Shown in pieces: positions 1 to 11,680 of a stretch of 64,000 nucleotides of DNA. The position numbers were made by a program, and so were the translations under genes. This DNA is from Cercophora sp. LCS_1 (lineage: Eukaryota > Ascomycota > Sordariomycetes > Sordariales > Lasiosphaeriaceae), in NCBI GenBank assembly GCA_036250225.1, contig JAPZLL010000005.1, positions 992,001 through 1,056,000 of the forward strand, given 5' to 3'. The notes under the pieces were generated by a model. It worked only from the letters and a program-made list of their open reading frames with translations. It was not told where the DNA came from and searched no databases. Numbering within the stretch: the stretch's first letter is position 1; every line of letters starts with the position of its first letter.

Positions 1-3000
1 CAGACGACGGCAGACTACGTCACAGGCTGTACCGACGCCTTCGAACGCGACTACCAGGAAGGCCGCTCCCCAGAAAATGCTCCTCACAGCCCCGAGACCC
101 TGGAAACTGCCTTCAACGAATCTAAGCTAGCACTGGACATGGAGCGAGAGATGCGCGAGTACAAGGACTCCCTGAGCACAGAAAGCAAGAAGCACGACGA
201 CTTTAGGGTCGCCGTCCGCGAGCAGAAGCGCCGCGGGGCACCCAAAAAGTCGGTCTACTCGGTCGGTTTCCAGCAGCAAGTCTGGGCGCTCATGAAGAGA
301 CAGTTCATTCTCAAGATGCAGGACAAGCTCGCACTGTTTCTTTCCTGGCTGCGATCCATCATCATCGCCGTGGTCCTTGGCACCTTGTATCTCAACCTTG
401 GCAAAACATCTGCCAGCGCCTTTAGCAAGGGTGGACTGATGTTCATCGCGCTGCTGTTTAATGCCTTCCAGGCGTTCTCGGAATTGGCAGGCACCATGGT
501 TGGTCGTCCGATTGTCAACAAGCACAAGGCGTATGCGTTCCATCGGCCGTCGGCGCTTTGGATTGCTCAGATTATCGTTGACCAGGCGTTTGCAGCATCA
601 CAGATCATGGTGTTTAGCCTGATTGTGTACTTTATGACGAACCTAGTGCGGGATGCTGGTGCTTTCTTCATCTTCTACCTGATGGTTTTGTCGGGGAATA
701 TCGCAATGACGCTTTTCTTCCGTATTATTGGTTGTTTGAGTCCGGATTTTGACTACGCTGCCAAGTTTGCCGTGGTTATCATCACGTTCTTTGTTACAAC
801 TTCGGGATATTTGATCCAGTACCAGTCTGGTAAGCGACAGATGTCGTTCTCAATGCTTATGGCTTGCTGACGGGATTACAGAAAAGGTCTGGCTGCGATG
901 GATATACTGGATCAACGCGCTCGGCCTCACGTTCAGCGCAATGATGGAGAACGAGTTTACGAGAATTGACATGACGTGCACCGCCGACTCGCTTGTGCCT
1001 GCTGGACCCGGGTACGACGACATCAACCACCAGGTGTGCACTCTTGCGGGATCTACCCCAGGCACACTAGAGGTCTCTGGCTCGGCATACATCCAACAAG
1101 GCTTCTCCTACAACCCGGGCGATTTGTGGCGGAACTGGGGCATCGTCATGTCGCTGATTGTCCTGTATCTCATCTTGAACGTTGTCCTGGGTGAGATAGT
1201 CAAGCACGGCATGGGAGGCAACACTGCCAAGATCTTCCAGAAGCCCAACGCAGAGCGAGAGAAGCTCAACGCGGACCTTCTTGCGAAGCGCGACCAGCGT
1301 CGACAGGCTCGCAAGAACAACGAGAGCTCGGAGCTTAAGATCGAGTCCAAGAGCATCTTGACCTGGGAGAATCTCTGCTACGAAGTTCCCGTTCCAGGCG
1401 GCACCCGACGTCTTCTCGACAACGTGTTTGGCTATGTCAAGCCCGGCGAGCTTACGGCTTTGATGGGTGCGTCTGGCGCTGGCAAGACGACGCTCTTGGA
1501 TGTCCTGGCTGCGAGGAAGAATATTGGCGTGATTACCGGCGATATCCTGATCGACGGCACGAAGCCCGGAAAGGAGTTCCAGCGTGGTACGGCGTATGCA
1601 GAACAGCTCGATGTTCACGACCCCTCGCAAACGGTGCGCGAAGCCCTGCGGTTTTCGGCCGAGTTGCGTCAGCCGTATGAGACACCCCGCGAGGAAAAAT
1701 ATGCGTACGTTGAGGAAATTATTGCCCTTCTGGAGATGGAAACCTTTGCCGATGCCATCATCGGCTCCCCAGAGGCCGGGTTGACGGTTGAGCAAAGAAA
1801 GCGGGTGACCATCGGTGTTGAGCTGGCCGCCCGCCCACAACTCCTTCTATTCCTCGACGAGCCAACCTCCGGCCTCGACAGCCAGAGTGCCTTCAATATC
1901 GTCCGATTCCTCAAGAAGCTCGCTGCGGCAGGCCAAGCCATCCTCTGCACGATCCACCAGCCCAACGCCGCCCTCTTTGAGAACTTTGACCGGCTCCTCC
2001 TCCTCAAGTCCGGCGGCCGCTGCGTCTACTTTGGCGACATTGGCAAAGACGCCAGCATCCTCCGCGACTATCTCCGCCGCCATGGTGCCGTCGCCAAAGA
2101 CACAGACAACGTCGCCGAGTTCATGCTCGAAGCCATCGGCGCCGGAAGCGCCCCCCGCATCGGCAACCGCGACTGGGCCGACATCTGGGCCGACTCGCCC
2201 GAGCTCGCCAACGTCAAAGACGCCATCACGCAAATGAAAGACGCCCGCATCGCCGCCGGCACCAACGTCGACCGCGCCCTCGAAAAGGAATACGCCTCGC
2301 CCCTTTGGCACCAGCTGAAAATCGTCTCCCGCCGGACCAACCTAGCCTGCTGGCGGTCACCAAACTACCTCTTCACTCGCCTCTTCAACCACGTCGTCAT
2401 CGCCCTCGTAACAGGCCTGACGTTCCTCAACTTGGACAACTCGCGCCAATCCCTCCAGTACAAAGTCTTTGTCATGTTCCAAGTCACCGTGCTCCCGGCC
2501 TTGATCATCTCCCAAATCGAACTCCGGTACCACATTGCGCGCGCCCTCTTCTTCCGCGAGCAGTCCTCCAAAATGTACTCCTCCTTCGTCTTTGCCGCAT
2601 CCCAAGTCATTGCCGAAATGCCCTACTCTCTCCTCTGCGCCGTCGGCTTCTTCCTCCCAATCTACTACATGCCCGGCCTCCAAACGGAATCCTCCCGCGC
2701 GGGGTACCAATTCCTGATCGTGCTGATCACCGAGGTCTTTTCCGTCACCATGGGCCAGGCGCTATCGGCGCTGACACCCTCGTTATTCATCTCGTCGCAG
2801 TTCGACCCCTTCATCATGATCACGTTTGCGCTGTTCTGTGGCGTCACGATCCCGATGCCGCAGATGCCTAAATTTTGGCGCGTGTGGCTCTATGAACTCG
2901 ATCCGTTTACGCGGTTGATCAGCGGTATGGTTGTTACGGCGCTGCATCAGTTACCCGTTGTGTGTGGCGATACCGAGTTGAATCGGTTCACGGCGCCAGA

Positions 3001-3244
3001 GGGGATGAGTTGCGGGGAGTACATGGGGCCGTTTTTTGAGAGGGGCGGGCGAGGGTATTTGGTCAGGAACGAGACGTCGAGCTGTGAGTATTGTGCGTTC
3101 AAGGTGGGGGACCAGTTTTATGAGCCGCTAGGTATGAGTTTCGGGGAGAGGTGGCGCGATTTGGGCATTTTCCTCGCGTTTGTGGGGAGTAATTTGGTGA
3201 TTTTGTTCACGGCAAGTCGGTTTTTGAACTACAATCGGAGGTAG
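1..3244 (+). CDS. PDR-type (ABCG) multidrug ABC transporter, 3' part
   Basis: This is the C-terminal two thirds of a full-size pleiotropic drug resistance ABC transporter, a plasma-membrane ATP-driven efflux pump; the first nucleotide-binding domain lies left of the window. The reading frame is open from base 1, and an intron at 830-881 joins it to the frame that ends at 3244. Visible in order: the linker and first membrane domain (hydrophobic helices from about base 330 to 800 and near 1140-1200), the second nucleotide-binding domain with Walker A GASGAGKT, a PDR-style degenerate signature VEQRKRVTIGVELA and Walker B LLLFLDEPTSGLD, then the second membrane domain with its cysteine-bearing extracellular loop before the last helix. 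Key ATP-site residues are intact. The substrate cannot be told from sequence. Azole/fungicide efflux is the usual role of relatives, but that is only family knowledge. Confidence 0.93.
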
Positions 3245-3741
3245 AGAACAAGAAGAGGGGGACAGGAAGACCGGGCTGGATGCCTGGTGTGTTGGGAAGC
3301 GAGGATTACCATGTGTTCTGGAGTCGCTTTTCGTTGCACGGGTTGACGTGGTCGTAGCCAGAGGATCCAGGGGCGGCTATTTGGTGGGGAAAGGGGTGAG
3401 AACAAACAGGGGTTGTCAAGTTGTCTACATTTTGGAGCATCATACCCATTTGACGGGAACAGCATTTGCATTTCACATCACTGTACATAGAGTATCTGCA
3501 ATCGCATTGAGGTATCGGGTCAAGTAATCCATATTCCACATCATCATGAGTGCCCAGCAACAACTGACTCAACGGAGTACGTGCTTCCGAAGCCCAATCA
3601 ATCCATCAAAACCGAAACGACTCGATAGTGCTGCCCTACGCAACAGGGTGACAAGACAAAGGAAATACGTCAGGTTCATAACAAAGCCAGACACCACCAG
3701 CACTGCCCAACCCTTTGTAGCATCATTCCCATCACCCCAGT
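3245..3741. other. Intergenic, convergent 3' ends
   Basis: About 0.5 kb between the transporter stop and the stop of the convergent RRM gene. It should hold both 3' UTRs. I see no conserved coding signal; the open frame starting near 3546 runs antisense into the RRM gene and looks like chance. Confidence 0.6.
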
Positions 3742-4617
3742 CTAAGCAATCGGCTTGCTATCCCCAAGCCCACTCTCCTTCGTCGGTTGCTGCGTGTTCG
3801 CAGTCGGCACAACGCCCTCAGCGCTGGTCGCTGGCGCCTGCCCCGTCTTCTCAGGCCCAAACACCTTGTCCAGCCCAGCGGCCTTATAACTGCTCCCACC
3901 AGCCTCCTCCTTCTTCAGATCAGCCAACCTCTTGGCCTCGGCATGCACATCGGCAACCTGCCTCTGGCTCTTGGTGTAGAAATCCACAATCCGCTTGCCA
4001 GTAGGTGTGTGCGTCGCCTTCTCAAAGTACGAGCCCAGCCCGGTAATCAGCGAGTTGGCACGGTTGGTGATGCCATATGTGCTGTCAGCTGTCTTGGCGC
4101 GGTCCGTGGCGTGCACCTTTTGGTCGAGCGCGGTCAAGGTTCCCAAGAAGCGCTGCGTCACGCCGTGCTTCTCGTCGAGGGCTAGGGCCCGCTTGAGACC
4201 CGTGTCGGCGACGAGGTAACCGTGTGCGAGATACTCGGCGAGGATACGCGCGCGGGGCTTCTCCTCTTGGGTGATTTCGTCTGTGTCGCGATCTTCGTTG
4301 GTGGTGGGGGGCGGTGGGGACGGCGTGCTGGAAGCCTCATCGGCGGTGACGGTGATCTCGGTGGGGCCGAGCTTTGTGTGATTGAGGAGGAGGGCGGTCT
4401 TGGCTGCGGTCTCCTTCTCAAAGGTTACTGTGGCTGATTTGGAGGTTTCCGACGGGGTGACGTTGATCGAGGTGATCTTGCCGCTGTTTAGGGTGTTAGC
4501 TGGGGTTGATGGATGCATGGGATGCCAGGAAGGAGCTTACCAGAAGCTGAAGAAGTCCTTGATCTCCTTGTCGTCTGTGTTGGGAGCAATGTTGCTGACG
4601 TAGACGGTGGTCGCCAT
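3742..4617 (-). CDS. RRM-domain protein, Vip1-like
   Basis: Two exons, 4541-4617 and 3742-4483, are joined across an intron (4484-4540) with a clean GTAAGC start and TAAACAG end, giving 272 residues. The splice completes the RRM: RNP2-like TVYVSNIAPNTD at residues 3-14, the FFSFCGKITSINV stretch across the junction, then an RNP1-like SATVTFEKE strand. The middle is Ser/Pro/Thr-rich. The second half is a predicted helical domain with conserved-looking segments (ARILAEYLAHGY, ALDQKVHATDRAK, GLGSYFEKA) as in the fission-yeast Vip1 / 'actin cytoskeleton protein Vip1' family of single-RRM proteins. The start is chosen because it begins the RRM directly. Function in RNA binding is family inference; the actin link of this name is weakly supported in general. 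Confidence 0.85.
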
Positions 4618-5593
4618 GGTTGCGGTGATTGTTTGGTGTTCCTTGGTGCTTGGTGGGGTGATGTGTGCTGGGGAGAGCTGCGGGGTTTCCTGCGACTTGG
4701 TGATGCTAGCTGCAGGTGAAAGGTCGTCTGAACAGAAATCCTGTGGTACGTATGTGGATGATGAAGATGCGCAAGTCAAGAGTGGAAGGCCTTGGACGGT
4801 TTGTTTTAAAGCGAAAGGTCCTGGGACGCGTGTTGTAGAGTGGCATGGGTCGAATGATAATGAGGGGCATGTCGTCATCCCCTGACCAGGAGGGGCACTT
4901 CTTGTGGCTGTGTCCGGCGCCCTCCCGTTGAAACGGCCCCGCCGCGGCAACTAGCCAACAGAAAAGACTGTCCGCGCAACTGCTTAGTTCCATGATCTGG
5001 AGCGACAGAAAGGTTTAAGTGGTGAAAACACGACATAATATTATTAAAAATGAAATTTTACATAGTGGTGAGATTTTAATACAGTCAGTACCATGTTTTG
5101 CGTGAAAAGGCCTCCCCTAAAGTTGGACCAAGATCAGTGCAGCACTCTCTTTCATGTGGTGATTTCGTGCATCTTGAGAGGACAGGGGTGGCTGGTTTTG
5201 TGGCGCCTGGATTGCTCGATGATTCGTTCTGGAAGTTGGAGCTTGGCACTCCTCCTCAATTGCGAGCATGTGAAAGCTGAGCTGGTGTCGTCAACGCGTA
5301 CGCTATCTGCACCGCCCTTTTCGCGAAGCGTGTCATAATAGTTTTCAGAGAATGGAGTTGTTGAAATATTCTTCTTCATTCTGTGACTTGCTCCCAGGCG
5401 ATATCATGGCTCCCCGTGTCAAAAATGACATGTGAGACGAAGTGGCCCATCTCAGATGTGCAACAGGGGTGATGTCATCAATCATCAATCATCAAGCATC
5501 TTATTCCCCGCACACTACGACCGAACTCCCAGGTATAGTACAAACGTTACGAAAAGCAACCATCGACTTCGACCAGTGCGGTCTCAACCCCAT
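4618..5593. other. Intergenic with no recognised gene
   Basis: Nearly 1 kb upstream of the Vip1-like gene and downstream of the small gene on the same strand. It includes an AT-rich patch around 5030-5085. No frame shows a conserved domain or a credible exon chain. Confidence 0.5.
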
Positions 5594-5892
5594 TTACGAG
5601 CTTGAGCTCTCGGGCATCTGGGGGATCTTGGCGAACTTCTCCTTGACCGCGTCCTCGAGGGGCCCCTTGGGGTTGGAGGGGAGACTCTGATGGCAGAAAA
5701 AACGTGATTAGCTTGCTTCAGCGACAAAACCTGGGGCAATACGCAAACCTCCAGTACCCTCTTGTTATGGTCGGCCAGGCCGGATGCATCGTCAAGTCCA
5801 TGGCCACTGCCCGGGGGGTCGTGCATCTGCTTGCCAGTCGACCGCTCGGGCGGGGGCGACTGGCCGCATTCAACAGGGGAGTCTGAGAGCAT
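5594..5892 (-). CDS. Small conserved-looking fungal protein, 75 residues
   Basis: Two exons, 5758-5892 (45 codons) and 5594-5686 (31 codons with stop), flank an intron of 71 bases (GTACTG start, branch-like GCTAATC, end CATCAG) in phase 0. The product is hydrophilic and likely disordered, with a Gly/Pro-rich patch TGKQMHDPPGSGHG (about residues 19-32), an Asp/Ala segment GLDDASGLADHNKR and, after the junction, SNPKGPLEDAVKEKFAKIP. This motif order resembles a family of very short ascomycete proteins of unknown function, as I recall it. The splice is supported because the two frames join into one coherent sequence, and neither open frame alone looks like protein. A GTGAGT site near 6073 on this strand suggests a 5' UTR intron. 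No function can be assigned. Confidence 0.62.
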
Positions 5893-6481
5893 GGTTGAGC
5901 TTGGGTTTCTGTCATTCCGACTGTTAGCTCGACGCTTTAAAGCTCGGAAGAAGCCGTGCTCACTGTTATGATCGTCAATTGGGCAAGGGCCTTGGTGGTT
6001 GGATATCTGAGAGATCACAGACTGCGGGGACTGTGGTCTAAATACGAAATGATGGGTTTCTGCAGCGGCACTCACGAGCAGGTTGACATCACAAAAGGTG
6101 CATTCCGTCATCATCCCTCCCCGACCGCTGCCATTACATCATGCCGCACTGACCCGCAGGAGCGAGCCGTTCACGCACTGTGTCTCCAGTTCCAGCGATC
6201 GCTCAGCCTTGCATGACGAATCAGAAGGCTGAAACTTAGCGCACTTGAGGGAGGGGTAGGTGGTGCTTTCGTCTCCAACATGTGAGAGGTCGCATGAATG
6301 GCTATTACCATGCCACGGCCTTCTGTTTATTTTGGACACGATTGATACCGTGCACGGTAAAGCGCGGCCCTTCCTATCGCTAGGCTCTCGCTTGACATCG
6401 GATCGGTATCCTCTCTGCCCGACAACAGATTTCTGCGACATTGACAAGAGATAAAGACCAACGACGACGCCGAGTTTCACA
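5893..6481. other. Divergent intergenic / probable 5' UTRs
   Basis: About 0.6 kb between two divergent genes. The minus-strand half probably carries the 5' UTR of the small gene. The stretch just before 6482 is pyrimidine-rich, as usual for a fungal promoter. I see no further gene. Confidence 0.5.
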
Positions 6482-7676
6482 ATGCCCGACCTCAACTCCG
6501 TCCCCCCTTCGCCCCACCCGCGTCGTGCATCTTCGCACCAGATGCCTCCTCCGCCGGCTCCGACGTCCACTTCTTCCCTTGACATCCTGCCCTCGAACCA
6601 GAGCATCGTCAACAACGCCGGGAGCTCGCCCTCTCTGCCATCGCCGCACCTCACAACAGCAACCATGTTATCAGCCTCAGCGCCAGTGCCCGGTGACAAC
6701 ACGGGGGTCGGCCCCGGACCCGGCCCGGTACGCCATCCGCGTCCCCTAACGGCAGCCGATCTCCACACGCAACTCGAGAAGGAACAGGAGGCAGTGGTAC
6801 GTCCCACCATCCCACCTCCCGCCCCTTAGTCAACCGCAAGCTAACCCCGAGTAGGTCAACCGTCTGACACGAGAACTCTCCCTCCTCCGTGCGGCCCACA
6901 ATGCTTCGGTAGTCTCCAACGCCTCCTCAACCTCGGCCAGCGCATCCGGCGCCGACGTCCTCACCCCTTCCGACAACCAACACCTCACCTCCGGACCGGG
7001 CCTCGCGCACCACCGAACCCCTGTCCACCATCGCACATCATCCAACACGAGCGCCAGTGCACGAAGCTTCGTCGCCAACGCAGGCTCCGTCTCCACGGCG
7101 TCTCTCGCCGGAATTTCCTCCCCCGCGCCCGTCCGTCCAAGCCAACCGGCCACACTCGGCGGCATCTCCCTCAGCCGCCAGAATAGCTCTGCTTCCCGCC
7201 GTAGCCGGGCTCCCTCGCCATCACCAAGCACGGACCCCAGTTACTCGGTCCCTCGCCTGACGCCTGGGAGCGAAATGTCACCGGGCATCTTGCCCGCCAC
7301 ATCGCGGTATGAGGAAACCGCGTTCTACAGGGCGGAGCTGGATAGTGTCAAGCGGGAGAACGAGGCGCTGAAGAGAAGAGTCCGGGAGCTGGAGAGGATG
7401 GTCAGAGACAGAAGGCCGAGCGATGCGAGTCGGGCGAGCGCCGCGGCGGCTCCAGGGAGGCCGAGGAGTGAAAGCGTTAGTACTACAGCCAGCGTTAGCG
7501 TCGCGGCGAGCACATCGGGGGTTGGAGGTGTGAGCGTTGTTGCGCAGAGGGGCAGTCCGAGGGTCGTAAGCGTGTTGAGTACGGCGGGGAGTGTTGGTGT
7601 CGGTGTTCCCGAAGAGGAGGTGAGGGTTGGGGAGAGCGCTGCGAGCGCTGGGATTGGGAGGGGAGAGGGAAATTAA
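6482..7676 (+). CDS. Conserved fungal protein, Ser/Pro-rich with a central and a C-terminal coiled-coil segment
   Basis: Two exons, 6482-6796 and 6855-7676, are joined by an intron of 58 bases (GTACGT...GAGTAG) in phase 0, giving 378 residues. The N-terminus (MPDLNSVPPSPHPRRAS) and the segment TAADLHTQLEKEQEAVVNRL, which spans the junction, look conserved: a short helix/coiled coil precedes a long Ser/Thr/Pro-rich low-complexity region. A second predicted coiled coil lies at AELDSVKRENEALKRRVREL. The C-terminal 90 residues are Ala/Ser/Gly/Val-rich. No catalytic motif or membrane segment is visible. I recall proteins of this kind in many filamentous ascomycetes as hypothetical proteins; no function is offered. 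The start has a good context (ACAATGC) and no upstream in-frame ATG competes. Confidence 0.8.
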
Positions 7677-8856
7677 GAGGGGAGGTCTCTCAGGGTTTTG
7701 CTCTGGTAACGATTTTCTTGTTGTCTGACGGTCGGAAGATAAAATCTTCGCGGGTCCGGAGTTTAGGGTTTAGGCAACGGGCTTGGGTCTTTGGGTTGGA
7801 TTCACGGCGAGGGAGTGATTCGGTCAGCCCTTATTACCTGGTATGTTCAGAACAGGGTATCACGAGACATGAATGAGACCCAATATGATATTATTGACAT
7901 TATTCTGTACCCTTTGAGTGGAATATGTGGTGTTGGTCCGGGAATTCTGGCCTCGTGGAAGCTGAAGGACAAGACCCCGAGCATTTGGTGCGTCAGGCGG
8001 TATCCCTCTTCCTTTTCTCGTGAGCTGTGATGCGCTTAGTTGATCCAGTCATTATACTTTCCAAACCTTTCATGGGCGTACAGTTCCAGATCAGGAAAGG
8101 AGTGCTGGGCTGGAGATCTTTACGTTAATTGCTCTCTGCTCCATACAGGGGTGACTCGTCACAACAGAACTAGCCTGCTCTCTCACAATGGAACACATAG
8201 GAAATATTTTCTTTGAAGCTTAAGAAAGGTTTGGCGCTCCTGATAAACTTGCTTGGAAGGCGCGTTCACGGATGAAGCGAGAGGTGACAGTGGGAGCTTC
8301 ACAAACTCGTGATACTAAAAGACACCCCTTCTTAAGTCTGGGAATTTGGAACTCTCAGTCAGATTCGCATGGGACCACCCGCTACTACCTCTCTCAAAAC
8401 CCTCGTAGTCTCAATTCTTGTTGTCAGGAGAGTGTTGTAGTACCTTAAGGCTCGAAGCACCATCTCACAGTCTGTTCCTTCCTCGCAGCACCCCTGATCG
8501 CGATCTCAACCGCTTTGCACAATCTCAAGCGGGGGCTATACCGGCCTGAAGAAGTTTCCGGCAAGGCCTCCGGGCCGATGACAGGTAAGAGGTTCCGTTG
8601 CGCCTTCCAACTGTCGCGGCCCTGCGCGCCCACAAAACCATCACTCCGCTTTCTGTTTTCCCAGGACCAGGTCTCAACCTTTCTTCCTCCTTCCAACCTT
8701 CACCACACTGGTAGCTCTTCTCACCACACGGTCCCCTCTTCCGTTGGCAGGCTTCACGCAACACCACGCCGAGCGGCTTCGCCTTTCATTGCCACCCTCC
8801 AACTTCACCCACTTGTCACCCACTGGTTGCCAGTCTTAACACCACACCTTCCCCAA
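7677..8856. other. Intergenic with no recognised gene
   Basis: About 1.2 kb between two plus-strand genes, with the 3' UTR of the first and the promoter/5' UTR of the second. I find no coding signal. A pyrimidine-rich zone begins near 8500 and leads into the 12-base tandem repeat. Confidence 0.5.
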
Positions 8857-8964
8857 CTTCTCACCAGACTCCTCGCCAGACCTCACACTTGACTTCCTGC
8901 CAGACTTCTCGCCAGACCTCTGGCCAGACCTCTCACCAGGTTTCTTGCCAGATTTCTCGCCACT
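8857..8964 (+). repeat. 12-base tandem repeat, about nine units
   Basis: Nine consecutive imperfect units of exactly 12 bases follow the pattern CTTCTCGCCAGA (for example at 8869, 8893, 8905, 8917 and 8941). The array ends about 75 bases before the next gene's ATG, so it is probably in the 5' UTR or proximal promoter. Period 12 keeps frame; read on the plus strand it would give a Gln-Thr-Ser-x repeat. That frame is out of phase with the downstream gene, so I treat the array as non-coding. Confidence 0.75.
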
Positions 8965-9037
8965 CCTCACGTCAGCCTTTACACCTGACTTGACGCCATC
9001 CCCATACCCAGCTTTACATCGGAACTTACACGGTACC

Positions 9038-10504
9038 ATGGGCAACTTCAACAACCAGTTTGCGGGCTACAGCCACCTTGCAGCCAACGGTGAGCGCGCC
9101 AAAGAGGCTGCTGCGCACGAGTGTGCTCAAACTGTCATCCATCAAAGCCAAAAGAGACTCGCCCAGGGCTTCCAGAGCTTGATTCAGGGCTATGTCACCG
9201 ATATGAAGGAGCTTTCTGAAGGCCTCGTGTCCGAACTTGGCGAAGCCGCTGCACGCAAGCTCCTGCCACCTTCTTCCGAGGTCGGCGGACTGGTCCTTCA
9301 GATTGTGAGTGACGAGCTGGACCGCGCCGGCTACGGTAAACCTCCCCAAGGGCCCGGAGCCAGCTACGGAGTCGGCCCTGGCCCTGGTGCAATGGGATTG
9401 CTCTCCCAGAATTTTGTCCGCCTGATGGCTCGCTTGGGGCATGACGCCAGCACCACCCCCGGTGTTAGCGGCATTCCGCCTGCGCCTTCCTCTGATCCGT
9501 GGGGCTGCCAGCTTGCTGGCAACAACGCCTTTCCACGCCAGAACGGCCGCGTGGCTGGATGGGCCACCGGCCCCAACGCCGGCTTTGCCTCTGGCTCTCC
9601 AGTTAGCTTGGTTGGCCCGGCGCCCGGCGTGAGGAACGCATTGCCCGGCCTCCTCCGTGGCGAGAACCTCTTGGCGCCTGGCGGCTCCATGGCCGTCAAG
9701 GCCGAGAACCCATCGAAGGACCAGATTGCTTCTGCTCTTTCCGCTCTGCCCACGTTGGCTGGCACCGTAAGCGCCTCATCCCTAAGATCCAGCTGCGTCG
9801 CTGACCCTGCCACTGCAGAAGCATCCCCGTGACAACGACGCCGAGTCTGCAGCCGGCGAGCCGGCTAGGAAGAAGCCGAATGGCAAGGGGGGGGTGCCAA
9901 AGCAGTACGACGTGGAGGGACAGCTGATCGTATGTGGAACCCCGATGGGAGGAGAGGAACGGCGCTGGAACCTAGACTCTGGCGTTTGTAGTTGGAGTTT
10001 TTGCTGACAAGGAGGCAGACCAAAAATCCACTGGTTGATTACAGAGACGTGGAGGGCGAGTACGTTGTCTGGTTCAACCGCTTTGGCCCTGGCTTCTACG
10101 TCATCCGATGCCACTTGAACAAGGGCGCCGAGCCCTTCAAGTTTGCCACCGACCCCTTCGAGAAGAACTCCGCGCACGGTCACTTCAATCGGAAGTCCCC
10201 GACTGTGCCCGCGTGCCATTTTCGAGGCCAGGCCCGAGGTTACAAGGTGCGCGAGATCGCCATCTTGTTTGGACATCGAGGTAGGCTCATCTTTGGGAGG
10301 CTCGAAATAGCAAGTGCTAACAGGTTGCCAGTTTTGTTTCCAGAGTCCTTCACCTATGAGCAAAGGGCCAATTGGGCCAAGAACCACAACGAGCAACTCG
10401 CGGCTCAGAGGGAGGAGGCGGCTGCACCTGCACCCCACTCGCACGGTGACTTGCCCTACTTCTTCGACTTTGGCCCGGGCCGCACAGGTCCCAGGGGTGT
10501 GTAA
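9038..10504 (+). CDS. Hypothetical protein, four exons
   Basis: Exons 9038-9766, 9819-9929, 9992-10280 and 10332-10504 give about 433 residues. Introns one and two are phase 0 with GTAAGC/GTATGT starts; intron three (10281-10331) has a TGCTAAC branch point but is a multiple of three, so retention would keep frame. The start is ACCATGG; an upstream in-frame ATG at 8945 lies against the 12-base repeat and is less likely. Residues 15-95 look alpha-helical (AHECAQTVIHQSQKRLAQGF, LIQGYVTDMKELSEGLVSEL). Residues 100-240 are Gly/Pro/Ala-rich. The last third (about 275-375) looks folded and mixed: DVEGEYVVWFNRFGPGFYVI, ATDPFEKNSAHGHFNRKSP and ACHFRGQARGYKVREIAILFG, followed by a tail. I do not recognise a family. 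The C-terminal domain is where homology should be sought. Confidence 0.72.
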
Positions 10505-10833
10505 ATACTGGCACGAGGGTTAGTCACTGCAAAACGGATATGGGGAGTTGTGCAAGAAGGCCGAATTTGGTTTCTGGGCGGGCGGAAGGGCGTTTCATAG
10601 GCCCCAAGATAGCTGATATTTCTTCGAGGCCTATTACGAGACCTTCAATAATGATATTCTTGGCCATTGAAGATACATTAGTACCGTTGCTCCTTTTAAG
10701 TCTTGAACTGAACCTGTAAACTATGTGACAGGTATGTTCCTGCCTTATGGGAGCACTGTTTCGGTGATAGTACATCTGTCTCATATAAATCTGACTATGG
10801 CTCTTGATGAAAACTAGGGTTACGGAACAGTTC
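10505..10833. other. Intergenic, convergent 3' ends
   Basis: About 330 bases between the hypothetical gene and the putative minus-strand membrane protein gene. Nothing recognisable. Confidence 0.4.
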
Positions 10834-11663
10834 TTAAGGTTCTAGCATAGCAAACATATGAAATAACCAGCAAATAAATACAAGCTTCCGGAAAGCCACG
10901 TATGTTGAGTTCCATGTCCACTCTAAACCCGCTCCCGACATCTTCATCATGCAGTAGTCGGGAATCACTTACGTGATGCCCTGGAGTCTTCCTTACTCTC
11001 TTGAAGCCGCGCTCCTGGATCAACGAAATCGATCCTTGCCACCAGATCAATGTACCGTAGCCGAAGACTCCGCTGATACCACCAACCAGTATACGCAACA
11101 ACCACCAGGACGACGGCACCCACGATGCCCGCCGGTTGCCAAAAGGCACTAGCGTAGTAAATCTGCTCCCTGGTAGCGCTCCCGAAGAATGGGAGTGCGT
11201 TGGGATTCCAATTGCGGTCCCGCCAATACTTTGCCTGTGAATCACGATCGCTAGCCTCGCTGCGTGGAGACCTGCACATCGTCTTGGAGCAAAACCGACG
11301 TGCGTACCTGAATGGAGCAGAGACAATTGGTGTACAGGCTAATGAGGATGAACACTGCGATGAGGTTAGCCCCGTCTTGCCACGTCATATGTCAACCGAG
11401 GGGGGAAAGGGAGGGGCGGACTAGTACCACCAACAGAAGTGAACAACCCCAGACCCGTGGCAATAAGGAACCAAAAATACCACACATGGTCGGCCCACTT
11501 CAGTCCGTTGTTGTTGTTGTTGTTGCCGCCGTCGTTGAATGTCCGTACATCTCCGTTCGTTGTTCTCTTCCAGAAAGCCCAGTCCAGGAGCCACAACACG
11601 ATCAAAATGAACTATGACGCGCCGTAGATCAGCAAGGTCAGTGATCGGCAGCTGAGCCCTACG
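10834..11663 (-). CDS. Putative small multi-pass membrane protein (5' end unresolved)
   Basis: Several short minus-strand frames join through plausible introns into one membrane protein. Going down from 11611: FILIVLWLLDWAFWKRTTNG, a poly-Asn stretch, ADHVWYFWFLIATGLGLFTS; an intron ending CTAACCTCATCGCAG; VFILISLYTNCLCSIQ; an intron starting GTACGC; AKYWRDRNWNPNALPFFGS and a helix PAGIVGAVVLVVVAYTGWWY; then a GTAAGT site near 10972 leading to a final exon that ends at 10834. About four hydrophobic helices result. Upstream, a TAG at 11612-11614 interrupts the frame unless 11612-11662 is spliced out as an intron of 51 bases (GTAGGG...CATAG). The first exon and start codon are not resolved because the region abuts the gamma-glutamyltranspeptidase relic. 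It may be intact or a pseudogene. No family recognised. Confidence 0.42.
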
Positions 11664-11680
11664 AGGGGTGCGGTGTAGCT

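Noticed and set aside
3546..4004. Plus-strand open frame overlapping the Vip1-like gene
   Set aside because: It is antisense to a supported spliced gene, with skewed Ser/Pro/Gln composition and no domain.
8945..9037. Upstream in-frame ATG extending the gene at 9038
   Set aside because: It lies at the end of the 12-base repeat array and adds Pro/Ser/Thr residues without conservation; ACCATGG at 9038 is a better start.
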